Both the position numbers and the translations under genes were made by a program. DNA of 64,000 nt, taken from positions 1,422,722 to 1,486,721 of the forward strand of contig NW_020170393.1 in assembly GCF_000524195.1 (NCBI RefSeq). Reading direction: 5' to 3'. Below the pieces are notes generated by a model. The model saw only the letters and a program-made list of their open reading frames with translations, ran no database searches and was not told the DNA's origin. Below are positions 11,963 to 23,299 of the stretch, piece after piece. Every line of letters starts with the position of its first letter. Positions within the stretch are counted from its first letter, which is position 1. This DNA is from Echinococcus granulosus. Its lineage: Eukaryota > Platyhelminthes > Cestoda > Cyclophyllidea > Taeniidae.

Positions 11963-13930
11963 TGGGATTTTGTAAATTTTTTAGATTTGTATTTTTTCGT
12001 ACACATGCTTCAGCCTGCCTTTTGTTTTAACTATCGTGCGTCTCCTACTCCCCCTACCGTTGGCACTGATCATGTAGCTCTATGATTTGTGTATCTATGC
12101 TTATGACGCACTTGCAGTCAAACTGTATCCGATCTGCCACCCTTTACCCCCCCCCCACCCCCTTGTGTTATTTTGTACTCCCCAATCTGTTTCAATGTTC
12201 TCATGAACCACGAACTCTGAATGCTTTGGAGAAAAACGTTTGCTACCATGTATAAACTGTACCCTGTGAACGATTTCTTATTTCTTGAAATGTAGGGACC
12301 CACGCGATCACCGGAGATGCATTTGGTGCTCAGGGTTACTCCGGCGCCCAAAATCGCTTTTCATGTCGTTGATTGGTGGTTTAATGAAATTCGAATTTGG
12401 GGATCCCCAGTTGAGTGGGCATTTGTTGCGACACAGCAGCAGTCGAAACGTGGGTATTGTTGAGGCAGGGTCATCACGAAGTCTATACGGGTGTCTAGTA
12501 ACCCGTAAAACGACTTTCCTGGCTTTGGCTTCTTACCCCCTCCCCCTTAGCCCGCGACGGGCCCATTCGGCACCAGTCCAAGAACTGGCAACAGCTATGT
12601 GGGCTTTCTCCACCATTGCCATCACAATTAACTTCTTTGGCAACGGCGATGTCGCTCAATCTCCAGCTCCACGTAATGCCCTTCGGGAGAGTGGTGCACT
12701 CCTTCCCAGACAAAACCTGAACTTATAAAAACAACGTTTTTGGTGCAACTCACAGTGGTGAAGGCGATGGTGGTATCACCCAGCGACGCACACAGACACG
12801 AGCGAAAATTTGTATGTGTGTGTGGGATAAGTTACCGTGGATTTATCTTCTAAAGAGGGCTGGGGAGAGGGAAAGGAGGAAAGGATTTAAAGAGCCTCAA
12901 ATAGCGCTTTGGGATGCATGTACCGCTTTTTTTTCCTGGGCGGTGTTGTTGGACTTTCTCGAGGGAGTAGGCGCGTACTAAAAAATCGATACCGGGAGGG
13001 TCATCGATTTTTGAAGAAATTCAAAGCCTCCCTCTGGAGGCGCCTTTAAAGGCATCGCGGGCGGAAATCTGTCAGTAGAAAGAGTAATATGGACTAGGAT
13101 GTGCATTTCCTCCACACTTACAACGTGGTCACTGACGGCACATTTACTGGGAGGTGCTACAGCTCGAAGCACCAGGAGATGTAACTAGTAGGTGCTGCTC
13201 GTTTCGCCGTTTTCTTTCCTAAAATATCATCCGCTGAAATATGCTTAGGAATCCATGTAATCAGCAGTGGTACTGCTCGTTTTTTATTAAGTCACTTATA
13301 CCAGTTTAATGTGGAATCCTTGAGGGTCAACAATATTAAATTTGAACACAAAGCTTGTTTTATTGAAATGAGTAGTGGGGTTAATGCTTCGACTTCTGAT
13401 TTCGATTGAAAAGGCGTTAAAAAGGCCTCAATTTCCTTCTTGATTCGATATCTATAACTCAATCGGCACTCCAAGAAGTTGAATCGAGGAATTATCCACC
13501 CCCAAAGACTTTCGGATCCACTTCATTCCTCCAACTCACTTTCAAATCACCCACAGACACCAGTAAACTCTTGGAATCAAATTAACTTAAGTTTCTGGGT
13601 AACAATGCATTTGTGGTGATAGCGGGAGAAGGTCCCAGCACATTTCAATGGCTGGCAGAACCAGGCATAGATTTGCAACAGTCATAATGCTTTTAGAGTC
13701 CGATTTCACTCTCTTAAGCATGCATTTTTGGGCGATTCAGCAGGATCTAACTGCTGTTCCTTACTCTGACCGCATATCATTTATTTTTTTTCCACTTCTT
13801 AGCATTGCTTACTGCTGCATCGCCATCGGTGCGGGAAACTCTTGCCCAGCCTGGGATCAACGAAGTCAGCGTTCTTTTCCCAGCTTCTAAAATGCTGTTA
13901 CTGTTGCTACTACCTCTACCGCCATCGTCC
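11963..13930. other. 3' flank and low-complexity DNA
   Basis: This contains C-rich tracts (12148-12163), a possible short terminal exon at 12287-12365, and otherwise nothing I can assign. A frame of about 147 codons from 12285 lacks splice support and family similarity and is not called. Confidence 0.4.
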
Positions 13931-14490
13931 ATTGTGGTGGCGGCGGAGGTGTTGGTGGTGGTGGTAGTGATTACGTGATAAGTGCTGCGCGGGCTTTTTG
14001 GCGGCAAGCCAACAACACACCCCCACACCCTACCGAAGGCACAAGAACCAATCACTGCACCTCGTGCTACGTAGTCATCATGGAGGGCGGAGGTTACGCA
14101 AGCATGACCACAAAAACCAGCAATACACCTTGAAGTAAGCATACCCATCCCCTTGGCCTAAATTAAGGGAATATTTTTTCTTGGCGGTGACGCAAAAGGC
14201 CCTCCTCCTTCTCCGCCAATGAAAAGTGGAAACTGCAGATATTTATTGGTACCACCTTTTTTTCTTCAGGCACTTTGTGCTACAACAACTGCACCCTCCC
14301 TACTTATAGGGGGGGGGGGGCAAGTGCCTTCCCCCCACACCCCTTACCTGCTTTCGTTGTGCTGTCTACAATAAATCAAACCGAGTGTAGGTGTGTGTGC
14401 GCGTGTGTGTGGGCGGAGATGCGGGTGTGCGCTACCGGGGAGGGGGAGCGGTGAGAGATCGACATTATTGATGCTTTTATGTGCGTGCGT
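13931..14490. repeat. Simple-sequence region (GGT)n, poly-G, (GT)n
   Basis: An imperfect GGT/GGC trinucleotide tract lies near 13932-13970, twelve consecutive G at 14309-14320 followed by C-runs, and an imperfect (GT)n tract at 14385-14412 leading into G-rich sequence to about 14460. Any protein read through here (for example on the minus strand) is repeat-derived. Confidence 0.8.
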
Positions 14491-15153
14491 GGTTATGCGT
14501 GTGCATGCACGAACACTAGGGTGCAGTAGCCTTGATCACACGTACACCAGGTAACCTTGAGCGAGTAGTGTTTGGTGTACGCCCACTCACCCCTCAGCCA
14601 CCCTCCCCTCACAGCCCTTGCCCCCCCCTATCATACCAAGCCTTCTCTTCCGGCGAAACACACATACTGCTGAGTGATACATGGAGTAGTCGACGGGTCA
14701 AGTCTCCGCTCTCTCTCTCCCTTCAGCTAGCCAGCAGCCACCTATGACTGCGTTCTCTTCACGTCTTTAAATACACTGATCTTTGCGAGGTTTATTTAGA
14801 TTAACTTAGTAACCGTCACTTCCCTTTCCGTGGAGCCGCATAAATCCCCCATCCTCCCTCCCTCCCTGAATTGCGCTAAATAAAATCCAAGCATAAATCA
14901 GGCATAGCTGTGTCATGGCGGCGACTGAGATTAGAACGCACAGTGGTTGCGAGTCCGAACACAGTAGACAATTGGGGGTGATAAATTTTGCACCCGCCTA
15001 GTACTTCAACCAGCGTTATTTAATTGCTACTTCCGGTCACCCTAGACAAGTCAAGTCATGGTGTACACGTGTGAATATGTGTGAATGCGTATGTGTGCAG
15101 ACATATTGCATATAATAGTGCCCAATTTATAATGCCGTTTCATCTATTCCAAG

Positions 15154-15354
15154 GGTGTGTCACACCCGGACCGCCATCGCTGATACCATCGGCATCATCA
15201 CGGCGTTGTCCGAGAGCGAGATTATCGCCTTTAACTGCGTGAATAGTCGTAGACAGGCTTTCATACCTCCCAAAAGGGTGAAGCAGACTAGCCAGGACCC
15301 CTTTTTTCGTCTACGCACCCAACCACTGGCTACGTTCAATCCATTGTTCGGTTG
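15154..15354 (+). CDS. Terminal coding exon of an unidentified gene
   Basis: After an acceptor AAG at 15151-15153 an open frame of 66 codons runs to TGA at 15352-15354, entered after one nucleotide, so the upstream exon should end with two overhanging bases. The codons are richer in G/C at third positions than the surroundings, and the peptide (HTRTAIADTIGIITALSE at the start, DPFFRLRTQPLATFNPLFG at the end) looks like protein rather than chance sequence. An AATAAA lies 63 nt downstream. I could not place the upstream exons: candidate donors in the gene at 10942-11962 have the wrong phase. The family is not recognised. Confidence 0.45.
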
Positions 15355-15416
15355 AATAATGTTGAGAATACCAGAAAGGCTGTCACTGGAATTTAAAGCT
15401 TGCAGAATCACCAAAA

Positions 15417-15422
15417 AATAAA
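15417..15422 (+). terminator. Poly(A) signal AATAAA
   Basis: A canonical hexamer 63 nt after the stop at 15352-15354 supports that exon as a 3' terminal exon. Confidence 0.6.
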
Positions 15423-16290
15423 ACGATGTTTGCCTTCACGAGTCGTTTAAGTTTAAGTTGTCATCCTGGTTCCGTGACGTTCAGTCCATGTCGTTGCCAT
15501 GCCAACAACCTACTTACCCCCACACATCTTTTACCACCCCAGATGAGACGATGATGTATTTAAAATTCCAGGTTTTAATTAATTTGCTAAATAAACTTCA
15601 GGATCCTTGCTTGACAAGGTTATTTGTGGATATTCCTACTGACAGCGCAAAGTGACAGATGACATTTACCACAGTACGGTAAGTTTTTTTGGTGTTTTTC
15701 CATCCAACCGAGTATCTTAGCCGTCGCAATTTATTTATCCAGCAATCCAAACGAGCATGACCATCAGGTGCCTAACCTACTCACAGGTGTCAGTTAAGGT
15801 CAACCTTACCTGTGGAACGCCCGGCTTATTGATTTCTTGGCGCAGTCATACCAGGGGTGAAACGTGAGCATAATAGCTGGAAGCTAGGTCATCAACTCAC
15901 ACACGGAAGGGCTTTTTACATTTGAGTACAAATATGGTCACAACCGAGGCGCCTTTGGGCTGTCCAGGCTGACGGACGACGACGCCGCGGCATTTCCGAC
16001 CGCGCCTGGCGGGTAGCGAGGATAGCGAAGATTTGTTAGTTGTGGCAGCTCCTACATGTGTGTACTTGTGCAGTCTTGCACGCATATAAGTATACGGCGT
16101 CTTTTTTTTCAGGGGGGAGGGGGATGGCCAGCGTAGATGCTCATTTAGCTTGACAAAATTCGTGGCATTTCTCGTTCCTTTTAATGTCATTTTCCCGATT
16201 TAAAAATAGCTTTAATATTTACTAATATGCATTAAACATGAGGTTCAAAAATTACTCATCCTTTTAAATGAAACCCAACCTTTGCCTAAT
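15423..16290. other. Intergenic, no gene seen
   Basis: No supported exons. There is a short CpG-rich patch near 15950-16020 and a stretch of T followed by a G-run near 16106-16125. Confidence 0.45.
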
Positions 16291-17081
16291 AGAAAAAATC
16301 GTGGATTTATGGAGCGCCTGGGCGACTACATGTCCCCAAAGTTTGAAACGAGCGCATTCCGCCGCGAGCGAATGAGCATCGATTATCGATTATCGACTGA
16401 ATGCCGGATATTCACACGTAAGCACGTCCTTGGGATCGCGGCTGACTTCACCTCGCGTGATTCAGCCACGCGGTTAGCGAGACTGCAGTCGGTGGAAAAG
16501 TGACCTTCGCAGGCGACATCAGCGAGTGAGATGATGTTGTGGTAGACGCAATTAAAACGTGTTTTCACACGCCTTCCCTCAGGAGGCAGGCCTCACCGTT
16601 CCAGCCTGGGTAGGTGGGGCGAAAGAGGGGGAAAGGGTGAGGCGAGAACAATGCGGCTCCATCGGGGAGAGCGGTGGGTGTAGGTGGTAGAGCCCGCAGC
16701 TTTACACTCACTCACATCGGGTCAGCGCATGTGCGGTTAATAATAGATGGACTGGGCCAACGACAACACCAACTACATCTACGTCATTCAGCTGTCCAGA
16801 CTACCGCAGGGCGTGGAAAGATAAAGTCGAGTGTGAGTCAATGGAGCGGCTTCCAGATATCGTCTTCACATTTCATGAATTCACATTTAGGCTGATGAAG
16901 ATGAAAGCTAAGGCTATTTTAATAATGGAAAAACATGGCTTATGATGTGGCGATGGCTCACAAGGAAAGGAAAAGCCTCAGCACATCAAGGCATCACGAG
17001 ACTATGTGGTGAGAAATCGCTTTTCTGTGTCAATTTCAGGGCGAGTTACGCCAACTAAACAACTTCCCACACATTTTGATA
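16291..17081 (+). promoter_or_regulatory. CpG-rich promoter-like region
   Basis: The 800 nt before the ATG at 17082 are clearly richer in CG dinucleotides than the rest of the window and contain a tandem ATCGATTATCGATTATCGA (16378-16396), similar to DREF/clamp-type ATCGAT promoter motifs. Function is inferred from composition and position only. Confidence 0.4.
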
Positions 17082-20000
17082 ATGGCGGCTACGTCGACAA
17101 AAGCCTTCGATCGGTCATGTCGGTACGATGGGATGTAAGTGCGTGGGAAGGTGAGGCGCCCATTCCCCTTTATCGATCGCGCCAGTGATCCGGCTAAATC
17201 ACCCGCCCGCAGAGCATTTAACTGAGAGGATAGCATTTGCTGATCCGACAGTAAAAAATACTTGTCTACTGCTTCAACAACAACGACGACATTGGCGCTA
17301 AACTGCACTTTTTTTCCGTGAATATCTTGTACTTTCTGTGAGCAAAGCGGGTGCGCTCGTGTATGCAGGCGAGACAATGGAGCCGAGTTTTGGCACGCGA
17401 TTTGTCGCATTGTTTCTATGTTTGTGCGTATGTGCGTGTGCGTGTACTTTTGGCACCTCTGCTCTTGGGTGACGGAACAGTTCAAGGGGAGGTAGAAACA
17501 CACGCAAGCTTAAAACACAAAGTTATTCTTGTGTTTATCATGGCTACTTCCTTCGCCTAACCCACTAATTTTTTTCAGATGGTAATGATGGGTCGATGTT
17601 TAAGCCCATCGCCCGTTTAAACATTCAAAAAGGCTTTCACCAAAAGCGTTACAAAATCGCGTAGCTATAAGAGATAACCGATGCTACTACTTATAATGTA
17701 TCAGCCACCAATTTGCAATATAACTACTATGGGTTGGAGAGTTGGCTGTCTGGCTGTGGAGTTTAGGCAGTCTAAGTTACCTTAATCACACATTTCATGT
17801 GAGGTGAGGATAAAGAGATCAAAAATATGAGCACCTGTGGCACGTTGCGATTGGAACGTGTCTAGCCTCACCGCCTATCATGTCATCATGGTGACCTGAG
17901 CAGCAAAGATTGAGAAAACTTTTGCTTACAATCTATTCAGTTGATTTCTCAAGAACGTCATTTTTTTGTGCCAATTACCAGTGGGAGGTCAGCTTAAACA
18001 CCCTTCGCACTGAAGTCTCCATATAGAGCCATGCTGGCAAAGCCGACTTGAAACATATTGTGACAGCAAAACACTGAGAATCAAGACCAGTTTTCTGGGT
18101 ACAGATATAGGCAATAAAAATTATGATCATCACTTTCGTGTCCATAGGTGCTCCAAACATCCCCTAGGGAAGACCATTAATGGTGCGGAATTCTGGTATG
18201 TCAAAACGATTTGTTGATCAAACCTTTTATGATGAAACAACTGTTTTAAATTGTTACAAAATTGTATGTTTCTACTTCATCCATCCATATTTGATGTGGA
18301 TAGTTTACAACCCCCATCTAAATTAGGCCGAAAGCTTATTAAAGTAATGGTATGGCTAAGATCGCCATGGCTTCATAACGCATTTTGCCATCCTCTCGAC
18401 TATTTGAAAGGCGGTCATTCTTGAATCGAGATGACTCTCAAGCACTTGAAATCTACGCCGTGACGTATGTTGGCAAAAGACGTAGCATTCTTCTGGACAC
18501 CAAGAATAATAGCACTGACGCAATAAATTCTCTTCGTGGATCAAATTTATAGCTCTTTATCTCAAAATACGGGTGGGATGTCCACTGGTACTTCCCAAAA
18601 CCCAGTGAAACTTGTGCAACCAAATATCTTATTCCCATTGCCCCTGTTCTTCCAAGCTTTTGGAGGGTGTCGGTAGCTCTAGCCAGCTCACCTTGGCTTG
18701 TTATAATAAAGTAGCAATGCAAGATAACTTTTCAGGTCGATTAAATCTCACAGAGAATTCTGCAAAAAAAGTATAACAGAGCTTAAGCTTTATTGACACA
18801 ACTAAAAATAAACAAGTAATATCATCGACTACTTTCATTTGGTGTGTGAAGCGTTATTCGTGAATTGCGATAAAATCAACAGCTTCAAATTAGCATTCAA
18901 TAGAAAAATTAGAGCATTTTTTTTCACATTGGTTCCACTATCTTATTGGTCAGTTGTACGTGAAGACTTAATTAGCATTTCAAGGTCACACAAGTGTCAG
19001 GACCAATGACATCGCAGCATTTAGATTGCCTCTCCCCACGCCTAAAGCTGTGGGCTTTGGCACGTCATTAGGGGGGGGGGGGGGCTAGTGTTGAAACCAA
19101 TAGGAAAGACTCAATTTTCCCTCTGTTTTCTCTCTCCACAAACTTGTTCACACTAAATATACACACATATTTACTCTTTATATCCCTTGGGGCTGTTTTG
19201 GCGACTTACACAGTTGACAGAGGCGTTTGGGAAAATCCGCAGTTATTAATACAGTTCCATGTAATATATGAGCGTTGTAGTCTGCTCATGACGGTATAGT
19301 TAGGAGGACTTTTACGAAATGCTGCTTGCTTCAAATATTGCCAAAATGACTTGCATCACAGAAATGGCGTCAAAGTGTCATGACGCAAAGACACACTACT
19401 CTCTCCTCCCATACAGATTTTACTTTGAACTGACTTTCTGGGCAGCGGTGACGAGTTGTAAGCCGGTAAGCTAAAGAGCACTTATTGTGCCTTATAGCTA
19501 CTACAAAAGTGCATAAGTAACTTAGTTCTCTTACAATCTGTTTCTAATGTTGCCAATTTCCAGAGGGAAAAAGCGGGGTATCAACTTTTGCTTTAATAAG
19601 ATAGGGCACCTATTTAATTAATGGAGCAGACACTTAGGTGATACCATCCACGGAAAAGTAACAGATGACTTGATTCATTGTTAAGTGAAGCAAATCTGAC
19701 TTCGGTTTATCATGGGATCACCATTATATGAGAGTGATTTCAAATATTTGATGATAACTGGTTGTCAAAACGTGACGTAATGTCAAACAACGAGTCAATT
19801 TCCCACTCGATCTCATGGTATTAATTTGACAGACTTCTGGATATGCTTATGGTGAAGTTGTCCACATGGTAACCGGTGGTGAGAACTCGTACATATCCTC
19901 GAAACGCGTATGAATTGCAATTTTAACTGACCTGATGATTTTTTAATGAATTGTTTAGGCTTTTTATCCCAGGTGGCTAAAGTCCATTGAAAAGCGTGAC

Positions 20001-21920
20001 TATACAGGTTTTCAGTCTACTGGGTTTCGGAGAGGAGTTTGTCCATTCCATAGAGGCTGATGTTATTTGAGCTCCTCTGTAAGTTCATGACAAAGTCACT
20101 TCGTATGACTTTGGAGCTTAATGAAATGCCGGCGTCAGCAAACTCACTCCAAAAGTATAACAATCGCCATACCCTGACCGAAAGTAGCCTGGAAATGATA
20201 CATTTAAGGAGGATGGCTGACTTCTGCGAAGACTTTATAGCATCGATGATAAGCAAGTAAGTCTGTTTCAAGTTTTCCTGTCAAAACCAGATTGAGCAAA
20301 ACGAAAAAAAATATGTAAAAGATCAGGTTATAAAACATACTGGAAGTAGCTGGTTAGGAAGATTATTTGTAGACTCTACACTTCCTTACATTAAGAGGAG
20401 TTGTGATTTCTCCAGACAAGTCATTTGCTGTCTAGACGGACATTCCTACGGAAAGCGAACAGCACATTATGGAACAGCCTCCACCCTTCACCACCACAAA
20501 CCAATAGAATATTAACAGTACATATCACAACTACGATTATCCTGAAATTCAGAAGCCTCCTTGGGGTGGTGGGGATCATTGCATGATCTTCTTCGAGATT
20601 CTCCAGTCTCCCGAGATTCGGTCTACACCCCGTTCTTCCATGGCACCTAAGCTACTGGTCAATCATTCCTTCTCTGGGCTGATAATAAAACTATTCTCTG
20701 ACTCTCGTACTTCTGAAAGGATTTTGGGATAACTTGGATATTCCATTGGTGACAGCATTAATGGACCCATCATAAAAGAAGGATAAGTAAGCTTTTCATG
20801 GTTTGAATATCACGCATATCTGCTCTAAAAAGTACCTTTCATTTCTCAATTTGGAGTTCTGCGTAATGGCCGGTTAGAGGGAGACGAGGCTTAAAGACAT
20901 TGAAATTAACCCTGAAGAACTGCTTGCAATGCGAATTCTCTTTAGCAAAGTAGTTTTCAGTGAGTTATTATTCCATTACAGAGNNNNNNNNNNNNNNNNN
21001 NNNNNNNNNNNNNNNNNNNNNNNNNNNNNNNNNNNNNNNNNNNNNNNNNNNNNNNNNNNNNNNNNNNNNNNNNNNNNNNNNNNGGGGGGGGGGGGAGCAG
21101 CAGTCTAGCAACGGGGGGAGAACAGGGTACTACCTGAAGCTACTCAAATGCATGTGAAGGGGATCATTATTAAGGAGGTTACTAACACCTCTGTCCTCCA
21201 GGTGACTTTGAAAAGTCTCAATGGCTGTTGCTATGCCAAAAGGCTTGGAAGCAGGATGATTTGTGGTCCACAGACAATGGAATTATCAGAAACCTAAAAG
21301 AAATATAAAAACGATGTTTCTGTAGACTCTCTTAACGGTGCAGTAGCTAGAGCACTGTAATTGACATATTGTATTTTCTTTGAGAGAGGATTTTTTCAAA
21401 CGCAAAATTCATGTTCCTGCTGACAGCAATCTTGATTAAACCGATTACTAGTCATTGGGTGCCAATTTTACACTCTTCACCTATTGTTACTCTTTAAGCT
21501 TGATAAGACTCAATGGGAAACTTAGCATTACAACCTTCGGTTATGCAAAATGGTCAACGAGCAGTAAGCAGTGTATCCAAGGCTGATAATTGTTTAAATG
21601 GTGGAATTCCTTAAGATGATAAAACAGTCGTTAAACACGTTAATCAAACCTAAGAATGTCAACTCTTTCCGGTGGTTTTTTAACAGTTATTTAATTTAGT
21701 TCGAGACTTAAAATGAAACCATAGTTTCTAAGGCGTGGTACTTGTTATAATGAACATTTAAATATGGGTACTCCATTTGAAGTGATTTTTGCTTCTCCTT
21801 TGCGGTATGGCCCTCTGACCATGCCTACAGGCGCTTGCCGACACGAAATGTAAAGCATTGTCCTACTATGACTTCGTCGGAGACTCCATTAATTTACGGC
21901 TACTTGAAAGGCATTTGTGA
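17082..21920 (+). CDS. Unrecognised multi-exon gene, interrupted by assembly gap
   Basis: Exon 1 is 17082-17134: ATGGCGGCT after AATA, peptide MAATSTKAFDRSCRYDG, then GTAAGT. Exon 2 is 19417-19465, with a pyrimidine-rich acceptor and GTAAGC donor; the phase fits and gives IFYFELTFWAAVTSCKP. Exon 3 is 20054-20256, in phase and ending at GTAAGT. Exon 4 begins near 20880 (or 20889) and runs into the N gap at 20984. The last exon is 21831-21920, ending in TGA. Phase agreement over four exons is good support. The protein is helix-rich with no signal peptide; exon 3 contains LRRMADFCEDFIASMIS and exon 4 INPEELLAMRILFSKVVFS. The link from exon 4 to the last exon cannot be tested because sequence is missing. 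I recognise no family. The spacing of acidic and hydrophobic residues in exons 3-4 faintly recalls nuclear-receptor ligand-domain helices, but this is weak. No AATAAA was seen in the 3' flank. Confidence 0.6.
19071..19084. repeat. Poly-G tract (14 G)
   Basis: Fourteen consecutive G within intron 1 of the gene starting at 17082. Similar runs occur at 14309 and 21084. Confidence 0.9.
20984..21083. other. Assembly gap of exactly 100 N
   Basis: One hundred N is the usual placeholder for a gap of unknown size. It removes the 3' end of a coding exon (20880-20983) and is followed directly by 12 G, so a G-rich repeat probably broke the assembly. Confidence 0.98.
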
Positions 21921-22246
21921 CTCACTCCACTAGTTCTGTTTAGTTTCTTTTTCTACATCTATTTACTTGCTTTTTTGAAATGAGGTGAAGTATGCTAGGC
22001 CTTGACAACCTTCCAATTCTTTGTGTAAATTGTCACAATGCACTTTTTGCTGTTAAAATGTCATGGCAAATATTTAATGCTCCACACAATACATGGTACG
22101 AATTATGGCTATTTAGATGAGTGAAGCGGTCCACGGTGCCCATCACCTATTAGAAATCCCGTTTTGAAATCACTAAACTCTTCAAGGAATAGTACCTTAG
22201 ATATCCTAACAGTCAACAGATTGATCCGGTACTTTCATCAAGCTTG

Positions 22247-22400
22247 AATAAGCTGTAGCGCCTCAAGTCCTGACCGAAGTCGAAAGAAGGCATAATACTT
22301 TGGTAGAGTGGGTAGTACCGATGTAGAGAAGGGCTGGGGGTCACTGGCGTGGGGTTTGGGGGCCATGCGGTCCAGCTGAAGTACGATCACAGAGCATGCA
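22247..22400 (-). repeat. Fragment of the LTR-like repeat, minus strand
   Basis: Read in reverse, this stretch carries TTATGCCTTCTTTCGACTTC, followed by GAGGCGCTAC. This parallels TTTTGCCTTCTTTCGTCTTC and GAGGCATTGC at 54581-54623, preceded in both by CCCTTCTCTACAT-like sequence. Only the terminal unit is seen. Confidence 0.5.
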
Positions 22401-22607
22401 GTGCCTGTGCAACCAGAACAGAGAACTAAACAAACAAAGACATAAGTCAACTAAACTCCCACAGTTTGAAACGGGAATGATGTCATTTTTATTTCATTTT
22501 AACAGAAACTCTTGTAGAAGATACTACTTAATATTTTTACTTATTTGTGGCAATGTCAAATTATACCAACTACAGTGAAACGGGTTCCGAAAATGCATAG
22601 TTTCAAC

Positions 22608-23160
22608 TCACCTCTCAAGGTCTAAGTAAAGGGGACATTTTATCGTCAATTTAATCACAGTTGCATGTATACATCTCATCCGCTCCCAAGGAACCAAAAA
22701 CGTGCGAACTCCCCTCGAGCAAAACCTTTGTTTCCATCCCACCTTCGTTTCCCGACCATTCATTCTATTCCGTAAGGGATTGTCAAATGCCAAGAAAAGC
22801 TGACAATCACTTGGAGACATGTGAGGGGAATTAGGGCTAGGCAACATCACCTCTCGACTAAGTTTATGAGGTAAATGGTGTGGGATCCGATGTTGGTAGA
22901 ATACGAATATTTCCTTCTTCCACCCAAATTACTTGTCCTGACTGTTTCTCAAAGAGTTGGTCTTGCAAAACCCACCATTTGTGTTAAGTAAATCTCATCC
23001 ACAGTCATTTAGCTTTCAATATAAACAATTCCGGCTGCAGCTCACCATACAGGCAAAACTTGGTCTTCTGGAGATGTGGTGCCTCGGGAATGTGAGCAAG
23101 TGAGTGGATTATTCGGAAATAACCAATAATATGTTCCTTTGACCTTGAAACACAAAACCT
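22608..23160 (-). pseudogene. Mariner/Tc1-like transposase relic
   Basis: The reverse strand at about 22770-22850 encodes NSPHMSPSDCQLFLAFDNPL. This corresponds to the YSPDLxPSDYHLF..L.N.L block around the last catalytic Asp of mariner transposases. Further upstream on the same strand (about 23020-23085) a peptide LQKTKFCLYGELQPELF resembles the region before the second catalytic Asp. Frames shift and stop codons interrupt, so the copy is dead. No terminal inverted repeats were identified. The family assignment is from recalled motifs. Confidence 0.55.
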
Positions 23161-23299
23161 GCTTCTTACCTCAAGTTAGTGAGTAAACAAATCTTTTTCA
23201 CTGACGTATTTTAGGAAGATGCGGGAGTGGAGGAAAGATTCTTATTCTACAAAGCATATTATCATCTTTTAATGAATGGGGCGTGGTGAACTCCATGGC

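Noticed and set aside
12285..12728. 147-codon open frame from 12285
   Set aside because: Crosses low-complexity C-rich DNA, no similarity; a short competing frame in the same stretch looks more protein-like.
13777..14148. 123-codon minus-strand open frame
   Set aside because: Thr/Ser/Gly-rich product comes from the GGT/GGC repeat; the frame is a by-product of low complexity.
17036..17503. 155-codon minus-strand open frame
   Set aside because: Overlaps the well-supported first exon at 17082-17134 on the other strand and consists of repeat-like His/Thr stretches.
17579..17600. Excellent acceptor TTTTTTTCAG at 17579
   Set aside because: In the phase required after exon 1 it meets a stop at once; the acceptor at 19416 fits instead.
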